This document shows positions 10,218 to 19,833 of a stretch of 64,000 nt of DNA, one piece after another (the stretch's first letter is position 1; each line of letters begins with the position of its first letter). Source of the DNA: an uncultured Alphaproteobacteria bacterium (lineage in GTDB: Bacteria > Pseudomonadota > Alphaproteobacteria > UBA2966). The stretch spans positions 558,001 to 622,000 of the forward strand of contig OY282368.1 of the NCBI GenBank assembly GCA_958295725.1. Direction: 5' to 3'. The notes beneath the pieces are model-generated. The model was not told where the DNA came from. It searched no databases and worked only from the letters and a program-made list of their open reading frames with translations. The position numbers and the translations under genes were made by a program.

Positions 10218-11585
10218 CTATCTCCCGCCCCTGGTAGCCGCTTTCGCGGCCTCCATGAGGTCCCGGGACCTCAGATGGCCGGGTGATCCCTCGAAAAGCA
10301 GTCGTTCCGCCTTGGCAGCGAATCGTGCGGCGTCCCGGGGACGCCCGATCAACAGGTTGTACTCGGCGCTGGCGAGAGAGGAGAGCCCGATATCGCCGTT
10401 TCGCCCCAATGCGATGGCGAGCTGCCGCCACGCCAGAGGGGCGCGTCGGTCGCGCCGCGTGGCCTCCTCCAGGTGTTCGATGGCCGCCGGCAGGAGACTC
10501 TTGTCGTTCGTCTCGATCTGGGCCTGGGCGAGGCCGATCCTGAGAAGTGGCGATTCCGGCAACAGGTCCACGGCGGTCCGATAGAGGGCGACCGCCTCGC
10601 GTACCTTGCCGTTCTCGAACAGGATCTGCCCCTTCAGTTCATTGAAGAACGGGTCGTTCGGATCCCGGGCGATCAGGGCGTCCGCCTCCGAGAGTGCTTG
10701 TTCCAGTCGGCCGAGCCGGTGGTAAGCGGCGGAGCGCGCGTAATGCGCCGGGACGGACCGGTCGGACTCGGGATATCGTCTGAGCGTTCTGTTCGGCGAT
10801 CCGAGAAATCCGTGGATCTTCGCCTGCATGCGTCGGAGCGTCGGTGCGGGCACGGGGTCGGGGGAAGGGGACGGGACGTCGGAACGGGCGATCCTGTCTT
10901 GCAGAAAGCGAAGGCGGTCCCGCGTCAGCGGATGGCTCCGCAGGTAGGGGTCCCGCGGCGACCCGGCGAGGGCTTCCCGGTGCCCGATGCGGTCGAGGAA
11001 CGTATAGAGGCCCTCCGCGGTCTTTCCGACCGCGGACAGAATCTCGACCGCGGCCTGATCCGCCGACGCTTCCTGGGCGCGGCTGTAGCTGAGAAACGAG
11101 CCCGCCGCGGCCTGCTGGCCGCCCAGGATGATGGCGGTCCCCGCCTCGCCCTGCCCCCCGAGGACTGTCACCGCTCCGAGCGCCATGGCCAGGATGCTGG
11201 TCGCCGACGCGTTGCGCATCGCGTCGTGGGTTCTGGCGAGGTGTCCGCCGGATATGTGCCCCGTCTCGTGCGCGATGACTCCCACTATTTCCCCGATGTC
11301 CTCGACTTCGAGGAGCAGGCCGGTGTTGATGAATATCTTCTGCCCTCCCGCGACGAAGGCGTTGAGGGTGGAGTCGTCGATGATGTGCACCCGCACCGCG
11401 TTCGCGTCGAGCCCGGCCGCCTCGAAGAGTGGCGCCGCGATTCGGTGAATGATATGTTCGATTTCCGCGTCGCGGATGAGCGATTGCCCTCCGGCGCCAG
11501 CGGTATCGGCGGCGCCGGACGCAAGCGCACAAGCGACCGTCCCGTACAAGGCCCTCAGACACGCCCGGGTGATGAAGTTGGGCAA
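10218..11585 (-). CDS. M48 family zinc metalloprotease with TPR repeats (BepA-like)
   Basis: The protein has 455 residues and a signal peptide of about 30 residues. The zinc motif H106-E-T-G-H110 is followed by a downstream glutamate in EASADQ. The C-terminal half (about 250-450) is helical and TPR-like. This layout matches BepA/YfgC, a periplasmic protease and chaperone that surveys outer-membrane protein assembly. The first in-frame start is TTG at 11585, with AAGGGA upstream at a suitable spacing; no ATG or GTG lies nearer the signal peptide. The DsbA-like gene follows downstream. BepA substrates in E. coli are disulfide-containing outer-membrane proteins, so the pairing makes functional sense. 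Confidence 0.88.
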   Translation of the reverse strand: MPNFITRACLRALYGTVACALASGAADTAGAGGQSLIRDAEIEHIIHRIAAPLFEAAGLDANAVRVHIIDDSTLNAFVAGGQKIFINTGLLLEVEDIGEIVGVIAHETGHISGGHLARTHDAMRNASATSILAMALGAVTVLGGQGEAGTAIILGGQQAAAGSFLSYSRAQEASADQAAVEILSAVGKTAEGLYTFLDRIGHREALAGSPRDPYLRSHPLTRDRLRFLQDRIARSDVPSPSPDPVPAPTLRRMQAKIHGFLGSPNRTLRRYPESDRSVPAHYARSAAYHRLGRLEQALSEADALIARDPNDPFFNELKGQILFENGKVREAVALYRTAVDLLPESPLLRIGLAQAQIETNDKSLLPAAIEHLEEATRRDRRAPLAWRQLAIALGRNGDIGLSSLASAEYNLLIGRPRDAARFAAKAERLLFEGSPGHLRSRDLMEAAKAATRGGR

Positions 11586-11888
11586 ATCGGTGGTTCCCTT
11601 CGTCGAATCGAAAGGTAGGTGGAGGTCCGCGTGTCGTCAATCGGCGTGGGGGTTGGCGGCGTCGCGCGGCCGCCGCGGCCGTCTTCCGTGGGGTGGGTTG
11701 GTCGAGCCCGCCGAGACGTTGGCGCGGTGCGGTCTCCCGGTGTCCCGGGCTCTGGCGTGCCGGCTCGAGAGCGCTCGCGATACGATGCTCGCGAACGCCC
11801 TCGGGACGACATGCGGCGCGGATAATAACCGGCGCGGCTCCGGATTGGCGCTGCTTGGCGAGTTTTGGAGGAGTTTCGGAGCCAGGGC
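11586..11888. other. Divergent intergenic region, M48 protease / aminotransferase
   Basis: These 303 bases separate two divergent genes and must hold promoters for both. A GATAAT box at 11821-11826 on the plus strand could be the -10 element for the aminotransferase, but no convincing -35 box was seen. No RNA gene or repeat was recognised. Open frames through it are low-complexity and arginine-rich and are not believed. Confidence 0.5.
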
Positions 11889-13034
11889 ATGAAGATCGCG
11901 AACCGGGGCACGGAGGTGGCGCCCTTCCACGCCATGGAGGTGCTGAAGGCAGCCAATGACCGCGAGGCGGCCGGCGGCGACGTGTTGCACATGGAGGTCG
12001 GGGAGCCGGGCGGCGGTTCCCCGCGCCCGGTGCTCGAGGCGGCGGAGAGAGCCCTGCGGTCCTCGCGGATCGGGTACACGGAAGCGCTCGGGATCTCCCC
12101 TCTGCGCCAGCGCATCGCCCGATACTACGCGGAGGTTCACGATACCGTCGTGGACCCCTCGCGGATCGCCATAACCACGGGGTCGTCGGGCGCGTTCGTG
12201 CTGGCGTTCCTGGCGGCGTTCGATCCCGGAGACCGGGTGCTGCTGACGACGCCGGGGTATCCCGCCTATCCGAACATCCTGAAATCGGTCGGCATCGTGC
12301 CGCGGATCCTGGAAACGGGACCGGAGACCCGGTTTCAGCCGACCCCTCGACTGATCTCCGCCGCCGGCCCCCCGCCCGAGGGGTTGCTCGTGGCGAGTCC
12401 CGCCAATCCGACCGGTACGATGCTCGATCGAGAGGCCTTGTCGGAACTTGTCGATTATTGTGCCGAGAACGGCATCCGCCTGATCTCCGACGAGGTCTAC
12501 CACCGTATCACCTATGGCAGGCCAGCGGTGAGCGCGCTGGAGCTCGGCGAGGCCGCGATCGTCATCAACAGCTTTTCCAAGTACTACGCCATGACGGGCT
12601 GGCGCGTGGGCTGGATGGTCGTACCGGAGGAACTGACGCGTTCGGTCGAGATGCTGGGCCAGAGCGTCGCCATTTCGGCGCCCGCCCTGTCGCAATACGC
12701 GGCGTTGGCGGCGTTCGACGCCAGCGCCGAACTCGACGCCAGGGTCGCGGGTTACGCCCGCAATCGCGCGCTCTTGCTCGAGGAGTTGCCGCGCGCCGGA
12801 TTCGGCGAATTGGCGGCACCCGACGGCGCTTTCTACGTCTTCGCGGACGTGAGCGAACTGACCGACGATAGCGGGGAGTTTTGCCGCCGGATGCTGGAGG
12901 AGACCGGCGTGGCGACGACTCCCGGGGTCGACTTCGACCCGAGCCGCGGCCACGCGTTCGTTCGTTTTTCCTTCGCCGGCGATTACGGCGACGTGGCGGA
13001 GGCCGCCCGCCGTATCAGGACGTGGCTAGACTGA
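11889..13034 (+). CDS. Class I/II pyridoxal-phosphate aminotransferase
   Basis: The 381-residue fold-type I aminotransferase has the motif NPTG near residue 178, the aspartate in SDEVY that contacts the PLP ring nitrogen, and the Schiff-base lysine K231 in SFSKYYAMTG. Arginines follow in GWRVGW. It transfers an amino group between an amino acid and a 2-oxo acid; the likely donors are aspartate or aromatic amino acids, but specificity cannot be fixed. ATG at 11889 is preferred because GGAG lies 7 bases upstream; a TTG at 11865 would add eight residues. The gene converges on rne with a 21-base gap. It runs divergently from the M48 gene. Confidence 0.9.
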   Translation: MKIANRGTEVAPFHAMEVLKAANDREAAGGDVLHMEVGEPGGGSPRPVLEAAERALRSSRIGYTEALGISPLRQRIARYYAEVHDTVVDPSRIAITTGSSGAFVLAFLAAFDPGDRVLLTTPGYPAYPNILKSVGIVPRILETGPETRFQPTPRLISAAGPPPEGLLVASPANPTGTMLDREALSELVDYCAENGIRLISDEVYHRITYGRPAVSALELGEAAIVINSFSKYYAMTGWRVGWMVVPEELTRSVEMLGQSVAISAPALSQYAALAAFDASAELDARVAGYARNRALLLEELPRAGFGELAAPDGAFYVFADVSELTDDSGEFCRRMLEETGVATTPGVDFDPSRGHAFVRFSFAGDYGDVAEAARRIRTWLD

Positions 13035-13055
13035 GGGTGAGGGCGGGCCACCGGA

Positions 13056-15416
13056 TCACGACGCCGCGCGTTGCCACCAACCACGCCGCCTGGGTTTGGG
13101 CCGCGGCCTGTCACCGGCTTCGTCTTCGTCCCGAGAGATCGTCGCCGGAGGAGGAACCTCGTCCGAGGGTTCGGCGACAGGTTGGCCGGCGACCGTGTCG
13201 CCCGCCATGTCGAGTGAATCGACGGTGATCTCCTCGTCGCCGGACGGGTCGATCCGCGGTTCGGCGCCGACGTTCCCTTCGTCCTCGCGATATTCGTCCA
13301 CCGTCTCGCCTCCGACATCGGACTCCTCGGGAGTGGAAGGCTCCGCCTCCGCCACAGCGGCTTCCTCGCCCCGGGTCGTTTCCGGCGTGCGCCCGGCGGC
13401 GTCCTCCTGAGGTCGTTCCTCGGCGGTATCGGGGCTCGCCGCCGCCGCTTCGGCGCCGGTCTCCGCTTTGGTCCGCCGCCGCCGGCCGCCACGCTTTCCG
13501 CGGCGACGGCGCTTCCTGGGAGCGTCCTCGGCGGCTTCTTCGCCCGCCGCGGCCGACGATCCACTCTCGACCTTGTCTTCCTCCGCCTCTTCGACCTTGG
13601 GGGCCGACCGGGTCGCGACTCGTTCGAGGCGATACTCCGGCGGGCTCAGTGCCTCGTCGCCCTCCATGTTGACCCGGAGATCGAAGCGTTCCTCCAACGC
13701 GATAAGCGATGAGCGTTTCCGATTGAGGATGTAAAGCGCCACGGCCGTGGCGACGTATACGGTCACCTCCGAGGAACGAGCCTGCACGCCTTCCTCCTCG
13801 ATGGCGTGCAGGATGTGCAGTGCCGACGACTCCGTCGACCGGACGACGCCCGCGCCCCGGCAGTGAGGACAGGTTTCCGTGCTCGCCTCGACGATACTGG
13901 GCCGCAGGCGTTGCCGCGACATCTCCAGGAGCCCGAACGAGCTGATCCGTCCCACCTGGATGCGCGCCCGGTCGGATTTGAGGCACTCCTTGAGGCAGCG
14001 TTCCACCTTGCGCGCGTTGCGGTTCTCGTCCATGTCGATGAAATCGATGACGATCAGACCGGCGAGGTCCCGGAGGCGGAGCTGCCGCGCGACCTCCTCG
14101 GCGGCCTCCAGGTTGGTTTTGAAGGCCGTTTCCTCAATGTTGCGCTCGCGTGTCGAACGGCCGGAGTTCACGTCTATGGCGACCAGGGCCTCGGTCGTAT
14201 CGATGACGATGTAGCCCCCCGACTTGAGCCGCACTTCCGGGCCATGCAACGACGAGAACTGTTCCTCGATCCGGTAGCGCTGGAATAGCGGGATGCGGTC
14301 CTGATACGGTTGAACACGTCTGGCGTGACTCGGTATCAGCATTCGCATGAAGGTCTTCGCCGACTTGTGGCCTTCCTCGCCGTCGACCAGGATCTCCGAG
14401 ATGTCCTTCGTGTAGAGGTCGCGGATCGACCGCTTGATGATGTTGGCGTCCTCGTAAATGAGGCTGGGGGCCGTACTATTGAGGGTAAGGTCCCGGATAC
14501 TGTCCCAGAGGCGCAGCAGGTATTGGAAGTCGCGCCTGATTTCCGCCTTGTTCCTGCTCTGACCGGCCGTGCGCACGATCAGCCGTATGCCCTCGGGTAC
14601 GTCCAGTTCCTCGATGATGCCACGCAGCTTCTTTCGGTCCACCGCGTTCGTGATCTTGCGGCTGATTCCCCCGCCGCGGGTCGAATTGGGCATCAGCACG
14701 CAATAGCGCCCGGCCAGCGAGAGATAGGTGGTGAGGGCGGCGCCCTTGGTGCCGCGCTCTTCCTTCACGACCTGTACCAACAGGATCTGCCGACGCTTGA
14801 TGACTTCCTGGATCTTGTAGCGTCGCGTCAGCTGCCGCCGCCACTCGTCGAGGTCCGCGATGCCTTCGTAACTCGTCTGCCCGGAGACGTCGTCATCGTC
14901 ATCATCGTCGTCCTCATCCGCGGAGGCCGCATGGACCGCTTCCTCTCCCGCGGGTTCGGCGTCGTCCCTGTCGTCCCCGGCGGCGGGTTCCGTGTCGGGA
15001 TCGTCGTCCTCGATGTCGGCGTCTGGCTCCGTGTCGCCGTCGGCGTCCTGATGCGCTTCGGATACGTCGTCCTCCGACCCGTCGCCGTCGTCGGCCGCCG
15101 CTTCGTCGACACGGTCCTGCGCGGCCTGGATGGCAGCTTGCTGTTCAAGGAGCTCCTCGCGGTCGGCGACCGGGATCTGGTAGTAGTCGGGATGGATGTC
15201 GCTGAACGCCAAGAAGCCTTGGCGGTTTCCGCCGTAGTCGACGAACGCGGCCTGCAACGAGGGTTCGACCCGCGTCACCTTGGCCAGGTAGATGTTGCCT
15301 CTGAGTTGTTTGCGAGTCGCCGACTCCATGTCGAATTCCTCGAGTCGGGACCCTTTCACGACGACAACCCGTGTCTCTTCGGGATGCGCCGCGTCGATAA
15401 GCATGCGCGTGGTCAT
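13056..15416 (-). CDS. rne: Ribonuclease E
   Basis: This 786-residue endoribonuclease initiates mRNA decay and rRNA/tRNA processing at the inner membrane. The N-terminal S1 RNA-binding domain is split by a very acidic insertion at about 101-178, including a run of eight aspartates. The catalytic magnesium aspartates lie in AIDVNSGRS (about 412) and IVIDFIDMD (about 455). The zinc-link CPHCRGAG is near 517. The C-terminal scaffold is short: a basic patch of RKRRRRGK type at about 635, then acidic and proline-rich sequence ending in GWWQRAAS. Split S1 domains are usual in alphaproteobacterial RNase E. The long region upstream may be an autoregulatory leader. Confidence 0.96.
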   Translation of the reverse strand: MTTRMLIDAAHPEETRVVVVKGSRLEEFDMESATRKQLRGNIYLAKVTRVEPSLQAAFVDYGGNRQGFLAFSDIHPDYYQIPVADREELLEQQAAIQAAQDRVDEAAADDGDGSEDDVSEAHQDADGDTEPDADIEDDDPDTEPAAGDDRDDAEPAGEEAVHAASADEDDDDDDDDVSGQTSYEGIADLDEWRRQLTRRYKIQEVIKRRQILLVQVVKEERGTKGAALTTYLSLAGRYCVLMPNSTRGGGISRKITNAVDRKKLRGIIEELDVPEGIRLIVRTAGQSRNKAEIRRDFQYLLRLWDSIRDLTLNSTAPSLIYEDANIIKRSIRDLYTKDISEILVDGEEGHKSAKTFMRMLIPSHARRVQPYQDRIPLFQRYRIEEQFSSLHGPEVRLKSGGYIVIDTTEALVAIDVNSGRSTRERNIEETAFKTNLEAAEEVARQLRLRDLAGLIVIDFIDMDENRNARKVERCLKECLKSDRARIQVGRISSFGLLEMSRQRLRPSIVEASTETCPHCRGAGVVRSTESSALHILHAIEEEGVQARSSEVTVYVATAVALYILNRKRSSLIALEERFDLRVNMEGDEALSPPEYRLERVATRSAPKVEEAEEDKVESGSSAAAGEEAAEDAPRKRRRRGKRGGRRRRTKAETGAEAAAASPDTAEERPQEDAAGRTPETTRGEEAAVAEAEPSTPEESDVGGETVDEYREDEGNVGAEPRIDPSGDEEITVDSLDMAGDTVAGQPVAEPSDEVPPPATISRDEDEAGDRPRPKPRRRGWWQRAAS

Positions 15417-15708
15417 GGATCAACTCCGGGGCGGGGCGCCGTCGGCGCGAACGACAGGTGTCTGCCCGCCACTGTTTCGGGCGCCACCGGTCCGTCTCTT
15501 TCTGCTCGCCTCGTAGTTCGGCAAGGGAAATCCGCGGCCGCCAATCACGGCTGGCCGGGGCCGATGACGCGATTTTCACTCGCCACCGCTTCGTCATGGG
15601 CGCGGTCCGCCGGAACCGGATCGGACATCGCCGACTCCGGGCCCGACCAACCGCGCCGTCCACGCCCCGGTTGGACGGGACCTCGACCACGGTGTGTCGC
15701 GCACGGCC

Positions 15709-15714
15709 ATAATA
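15709..15714 (-). promoter_or_regulatory. Candidate -10 box for rne
   Basis: Read on the minus strand this is TATTAT, a good -10 match in otherwise GC-rich sequence. A -35 element about 17 bases upstream is poor. Transcription from here would give rne a leader of about 290 bases. E. coli rne has a leader of similar length that mediates autoregulation. Confidence 0.3.
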
Positions 15715-15782
15715 AGCACAGGCTCGTGGCGACGGAAGGAAAATTCGTCCCTGTTTCGTCCGCTCGACAGTTTTACTCTTCA

Positions 15783-15829
15783 TTGATGCGGCCATACCGT
15801 GTCAGTGTATAGATGTAGTCATCATCTAT
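15783..15829 (+). promoter_or_regulatory. Candidate amiC promoter with inverted repeat
   Basis: TTGATG (15783-15788) and TATAGA (15808-15813) resemble -35 and -10 boxes with a 19-base spacer, slightly long. An exact 7-base inverted repeat, ATAGATG (15809-15815) and CATCTAT (15823-15829) with 7 bases between, overlaps the -10 box. It could be an operator or a leader hairpin just upstream of the ATG at 15844. Confidence 0.27.
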
Positions 15830-15843
15830 CGGGGTGCAACTAA

Positions 15844-17040
15844 ATGTCGGGCAGGAAAGCCTTCGCATTGATCCTGGCCGGTGTCTTGCTCGGAGGGTGC
15901 GCCGCCGCGGCGGCCCGGCCCGTGGTGACGGACGTAAGGACGGGAGAGCATGTCGGCCTCACCCGGTTGGTTCTCGACGTGACGGAAAAGGTCGATTTCC
16001 ACACGTTCACGTTGGCTGATCCCTACCGGGTGGTCGTCGATCTGTCGCAGGTCGATTGGCGGGTCGCGCCCGGCAAGGGCGATCGCAAGGGGGTGATCTC
16101 GGGGCTCCGGTTCGCGCAATTCGACCGGCGCACGTCCCGCGTGGTGATCGATGTTCGCGAGCCGGTGAAGGTCAGGAAGGCGTTTCTGCTTCCGCCGCGG
16201 GGGAAGTTGGCCTATCGCTTCGTTATCGACATCGCGCCTGTCGACGAGGCGTCGTTCGCCAATTCGATGGGCGCGCCGAAAAAGTGGGTCGAGCGAGCGG
16301 CCAAATCATCTCCGCCGGAACCGCCGCGGAAATCGGCCGTCAAGCGCGTCGTCGTTCTCGATCCGGGTCATGGCGGAGTCGATCCTGGAGCCATCGGCGT
16401 GTCCGGAGTTCAGGAAAAGACCGTGACGCTTTCGGCCGCTCGGGAACTGAAAAAAATTCTCGAAAGAACAGGAAGATACGATGTTATCCTGACTCGGAAC
16501 AGTGATCGGTTTCTGCGTCTTCGCGACCGCGTGGCCAAGGCCCGCGAGGCCGGTGCCCATCTCTTCGTGTCGGTGCACGCGGACTCGATCAGGAGGCGAG
16601 GCGTCCGCGGCGCGAGCATCTATACGCTGTCGGAGAAGGCCTCGGACGCCGAGGCGGCCGCGTTGGCCGCGAAGGAAAACAAGGCCGACCTCCTGGGCGG
16701 TGTGCCGCTGGAGGAGGTCGGGGACGAGGTTGTGGAGGCCATTCTGATCGATGTCGCTCAGAGGGATACCATGAACCGGTCGGCCGGCTTCGCGAACATC
16801 GCGCTGCCGGAGTTGGGCAAGCGCGTGCGGACGTTGCGCAACGGTCACCGGTTTGCGGGCTTCGCGGTCCTCAAGGCACCGGAGGTGCCCTCGGTGCTGG
16901 TGGAGATGGGCTATCTGTCCAATCGGCGGGACGAACGCATGCTGTCGACCGCGAAAGGCCGGCGTCCCGTCCTGGAGGCGCTGGCCAAGGCGATCGATCG
17001 GTATTTCGCCGAGATCGACATCGCCGGAGTCGGCGGTTGA
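15844..17040 (+). CDS. amiC: N-acetylmuramoyl-L-alanine amidase with AMIN domain, probable lipoprotein
   Basis: The 398-residue zinc amidase cleaves septal peptidoglycan between MurNAc and L-alanine. An AMIN targeting domain spans about 28-130 and an Amidase_3 domain about 168-390. Zinc ligands are H176 (in LDPGHGG), E191 and H245 (in SVHADS); the catalytic Glu is E354 in VEMGYLSN. The N-terminus is short and hydrophobic with LLGG before Cys19, which fits a lipobox; classical AmiC proteins are soluble Tat or Sec substrates. The penicillin-binding protein 1A gene follows after 106 bases on the same strand, a common alphaproteobacterial pairing. Family identity is firm; the lipid anchor is inferred. 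Confidence 0.93.
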   Translation: MSGRKAFALILAGVLLGGCAAAAARPVVTDVRTGEHVGLTRLVLDVTEKVDFHTFTLADPYRVVVDLSQVDWRVAPGKGDRKGVISGLRFAQFDRRTSRVVIDVREPVKVRKAFLLPPRGKLAYRFVIDIAPVDEASFANSMGAPKKWVERAAKSSPPEPPRKSAVKRVVVLDPGHGGVDPGAIGVSGVQEKTVTLSAARELKKILERTGRYDVILTRNSDRFLRLRDRVAKAREAGAHLFVSVHADSIRRRGVRGASIYTLSEKASDAEAAALAAKENKADLLGGVPLEEVGDEVVEAILIDVAQRDTMNRSAGFANIALPELGKRVRTLRNGHRFAGFAVLKAPEVPSVLVEMGYLSNRRDERMLSTAKGRRPVLEALAKAIDRYFAEIDIAGVGG

Positions 17041-17146
17041 CGCGGCCACGGACGCGCCACAATTGCCGGCTACATTCGGCGTGACGCCTTCCGGTCGCCG
17101 CCGCGCCGAAGGCGATCGAACGGTCTGACGCAAGGGGCCTGGAGTC

Positions 17147-19552
17147 GTGGCAAGGGCGTTCGCCGCCGTGTTCATGGGGTTGGTATTGCTGGCTGTCGCC
17201 GGCGCGGGCGGGGCCTTGCTGCTCTTCTATCATTTCGGCCGGGGCCTCCCCGACTATCAGCAGTTGACGCACTACGAACCGCCGACCGTCACCAGGGTTC
17301 ACGCTGGCGACGGCTCTTTGCTCGCCGAGTACGCCCGCGAGAAACGGGTGTTCGTGCCGGTCGCAGCCATTCCGAAACGGGTCATTCACGCGTTTCTGGC
17401 GGCGGAAGACAAGACGTTCTACCGGCATCCGGGCGTGGACCTGCCCGGGATTCTGCGGGCCGCCATCACGAACCTCGTGAATTACGCCACGAACCGACGC
17501 CTTGTCGGCGCGTCGACGATCACGCAGCAGGTGACGAAGAATTTCCTGCTGTCGAACGAAGCCTCCGTCGAGCGCAAGATCAAGGAAGCGATCCTCGCTT
17601 TCCGGATCGAGCGGGCCTTCACCAAGGATCAGATCCTGGAGCTCTACCTCAACGAGATATACCTGGGTCTCGGCTCTTATGGCGTGGCGGCCGCCGCGCT
17701 GAACTATTTCGACAAGCCGCTCGACGAACTGACGCTGGCGGAAGCGGCGTTCCTGGCCGCGCTGCCCAAGGGGCCCAACAACTACCATCCGGTCCGCAAC
17801 CACGGGGCCGCCGTCGACCGGCGGAACTGGGTCCTTGGGCGCATGGCGGCCGACGGGTTCATAAGCGCGACCGACGCCGAATTCGCCGCGTCCCGGCCGC
17901 TGGCCGTCCGCGCGCGCAGCGAAACGCGCTTCGTGAACGCCGAGTATTTCACCGAGGAAGTGCGGCGGGTGCTCATCGCGCGTTACGGGGAAGCCGGACT
18001 GTACGAGGGAGGCCTCTCCGTTCGCACGACCCTGGATCCCGGACTTCAGGACATCGCGCGACGGGTGCTCCGCGAAGGCATTGAGGACTACGATCGTCGA
18101 CATGGATGGCGGGGACCGGTCGGCCGCCTTGAGCCGCGTCCCGATTGGGCCGCGCGGCTCGCCGCGCTCGAACGATCTCTCCATCCCGGAGGCCGCGATC
18201 TGGCACTGGTTCTGGCTTACGACGAGCAGGGCGCGGAGGTCGGCCTTTCCTCCGGCGCGCGCGGGTATATCCCGATGGACGAAATGGCATGGGCGCGTCC
18301 CTGGAGGGAGGGGCAGCGCGTCGGCGGGAAGCCGACCGGGCCCGGTCAGGTCGTCCAGGTCGGCGACGTCGTTCCCGTGGCGCCGGTCGGCGACGGGTCT
18401 CCCGGTATCTATTCCCTGTCGCAGGCGCCCGACGTGGACGGCGCCATCGTCGCCCTCGATCCGCACACCGGCCGGATTCTCGCCCTGGTCGGCGGCTACA
18501 GCTTCCGGGAGAGCGAATTCAATCGCGCGACCCAGGCGATGCGCCAACCGGGTTCCGCGTTCAAGCCGTTCGTTTACGCGGCGGCACTGGAGAACGGTTT
18601 CACACCGTCGAGTCTGGTGCTCGACGCGCCGTTCGTCATCGATCAGGGGCATGGTCGGGCCAAGTGGAAGCCGGCCAACTACACCGGGAAGTTCTACGGA
18701 CCCAGCACCCTGCGTCTGGGCATGGAGAAGTCCAGGAACCTGATGACGGTCCGCTTGGCGCAGTTCATCGGCATGGACAGCGTCGCCGACTACGCCAAAC
18801 GGTTCGGGGTCGCCGACGAGATGCCGCGGTTATTGTCGATGGCGCTGGGCGCCGGCGAGACCACGCTTCTCCAGCTTACGACGGCATACGCCATGTTCGT
18901 GAATGGCGGCAGGCGAATCGTTCCGACGGTCCTCGACCGGATCCAGGACCGATACGGCAAGACCGTTTTTCGGCATGACGCCCGGCCCTGCCCGGACTGT
19001 CGCGACGTTGACTGGCCTTCTCGTGCGGAGCCGGAGATCCCGGACACGCGACCCCAGGTGATCGAGGCGTCCACGGCATATCAGGTGGTTTCGATGCTTC
19101 AGGGTGTCGTGCAGCGCGGCACCGGGCGCCGGATCCGGGATGTGGGCCGGCCGCTGGCGGGTAAGACGGGCACTACCGACGACACATTCGACACGTGGTT
19201 CATCGGCTTTTCCCCCGACCTGGCCGTCGGGGTCTACGTGGGGTTCGACAGACCCAGGTCGCTCGGCCCGCATGAGCAGGGGGCGAGCGTCGCCGCGCCC
19301 ATCTTCAAGCGATTCATGTCCGAGGCGCTCGCCGACGAACCCGTCGTTCCCTTCCGCGTGTCGCCGGGGATCCGTCTGGTGCGCGTCAACGCGCAAAGCG
19401 GTCTTCCCGCCCGTCCGGGCGAACGGAACGTCATTCTGGAAGCGTTCAGGCCTGGTTCCGAGCCCGTCGGCCAGGGGGCCGTTCTGGACGGTTCCGGCGG
19501 CCTCGTCCTGGACGAGACCACGTTGCGGACCGGCACGGGAGGCCTGTATTGA
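17147..19552 (+). CDS. mrcA: Penicillin-binding protein 1A, bifunctional
   Basis: The 801-residue class A PBP polymerises lipid II and cross-links peptidoglycan. A single N-terminal membrane segment (about 5-28) is followed by the GT51 transglycosylase domain with catalytic E87 (in AAEDKTFYRHPG) and the STITQQ motif near 125. The transpeptidase domain has S470-A-F-K473, S529-R-N531 and K673-T-G675, all intact. An OB-like insert lies between the two domains. Translation starts at GTG 17147, behind a purine-rich AAGGGGCCTGGAG. It belongs with amiC in a cell-wall operon. Confidence 0.96.
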   Translation: MARAFAAVFMGLVLLAVAGAGGALLLFYHFGRGLPDYQQLTHYEPPTVTRVHAGDGSLLAEYAREKRVFVPVAAIPKRVIHAFLAAEDKTFYRHPGVDLPGILRAAITNLVNYATNRRLVGASTITQQVTKNFLLSNEASVERKIKEAILAFRIERAFTKDQILELYLNEIYLGLGSYGVAAAALNYFDKPLDELTLAEAAFLAALPKGPNNYHPVRNHGAAVDRRNWVLGRMAADGFISATDAEFAASRPLAVRARSETRFVNAEYFTEEVRRVLIARYGEAGLYEGGLSVRTTLDPGLQDIARRVLREGIEDYDRRHGWRGPVGRLEPRPDWAARLAALERSLHPGGRDLALVLAYDEQGAEVGLSSGARGYIPMDEMAWARPWREGQRVGGKPTGPGQVVQVGDVVPVAPVGDGSPGIYSLSQAPDVDGAIVALDPHTGRILALVGGYSFRESEFNRATQAMRQPGSAFKPFVYAAALENGFTPSSLVLDAPFVIDQGHGRAKWKPANYTGKFYGPSTLRLGMEKSRNLMTVRLAQFIGMDSVADYAKRFGVADEMPRLLSMALGAGETTLLQLTTAYAMFVNGGRRIVPTVLDRIQDRYGKTVFRHDARPCPDCRDVDWPSRAEPEIPDTRPQVIEASTAYQVVSMLQGVVQRGTGRRIRDVGRPLAGKTGTTDDTFDTWFIGFSPDLAVGVYVGFDRPRSLGPHEQGASVAAPIFKRFMSEALADEPVVPFRVSPGIRLVRVNAQSGLPARPGERNVILEAFRPGSEPVGQGAVLDGSGGLVLDETTLRTGTGGLY

Positions 19553-19833
19553 GGCATGTGCGCTGTCGGGGATTCCTTGGTGAGCAAGGGCTCCAACCGA
19601 TCCGGGATTTTTCTTGCTCCGGTGGGGCCGCGGATTTCTGCGGGTCTGGGGTCGGCGAAGCGGGCGGGTCGGCGATGGAGCGGATCAACAGCCGTATCGA
19701 CCGGGGGTTCGGCTTCGAGACCCACTACATCTGCACCCAGGCAGCACCCCGCGCTCGAAAAACGCCACAGTGCACATGCCTCACCCTTGACGGGACTTGA
19801 CGGAAAACGGGCGGCCGCGCATACCCGGACCCG

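Larger units (their letters stand above)
15417..15843. other. Divergent rne / amiC control region
   Basis: The region is 427 bases long. The part near amiC (15705-15840) is visibly richer in A and T than the surroundings and holds the promoter candidates listed separately. The part near rne (15417-15700) is GC-rich and probably transcribed as an rne leader. No convincing small ORF was found. Confidence 0.5.

Noticed and set aside
14310..15812. 500-codon plus-strand frame opposite rne
   Set aside because: It lies entirely antisense to the conserved RNase E catalytic and S1 domains and shows no domain of its own.
19553..19833. Two short plus-strand frames after mrcA
   Set aside because: No ribosome site, no recognisable composition or motif; treated as intergenic. 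A weak CCTTG/CAAGG stem there has no adjacent T-run.
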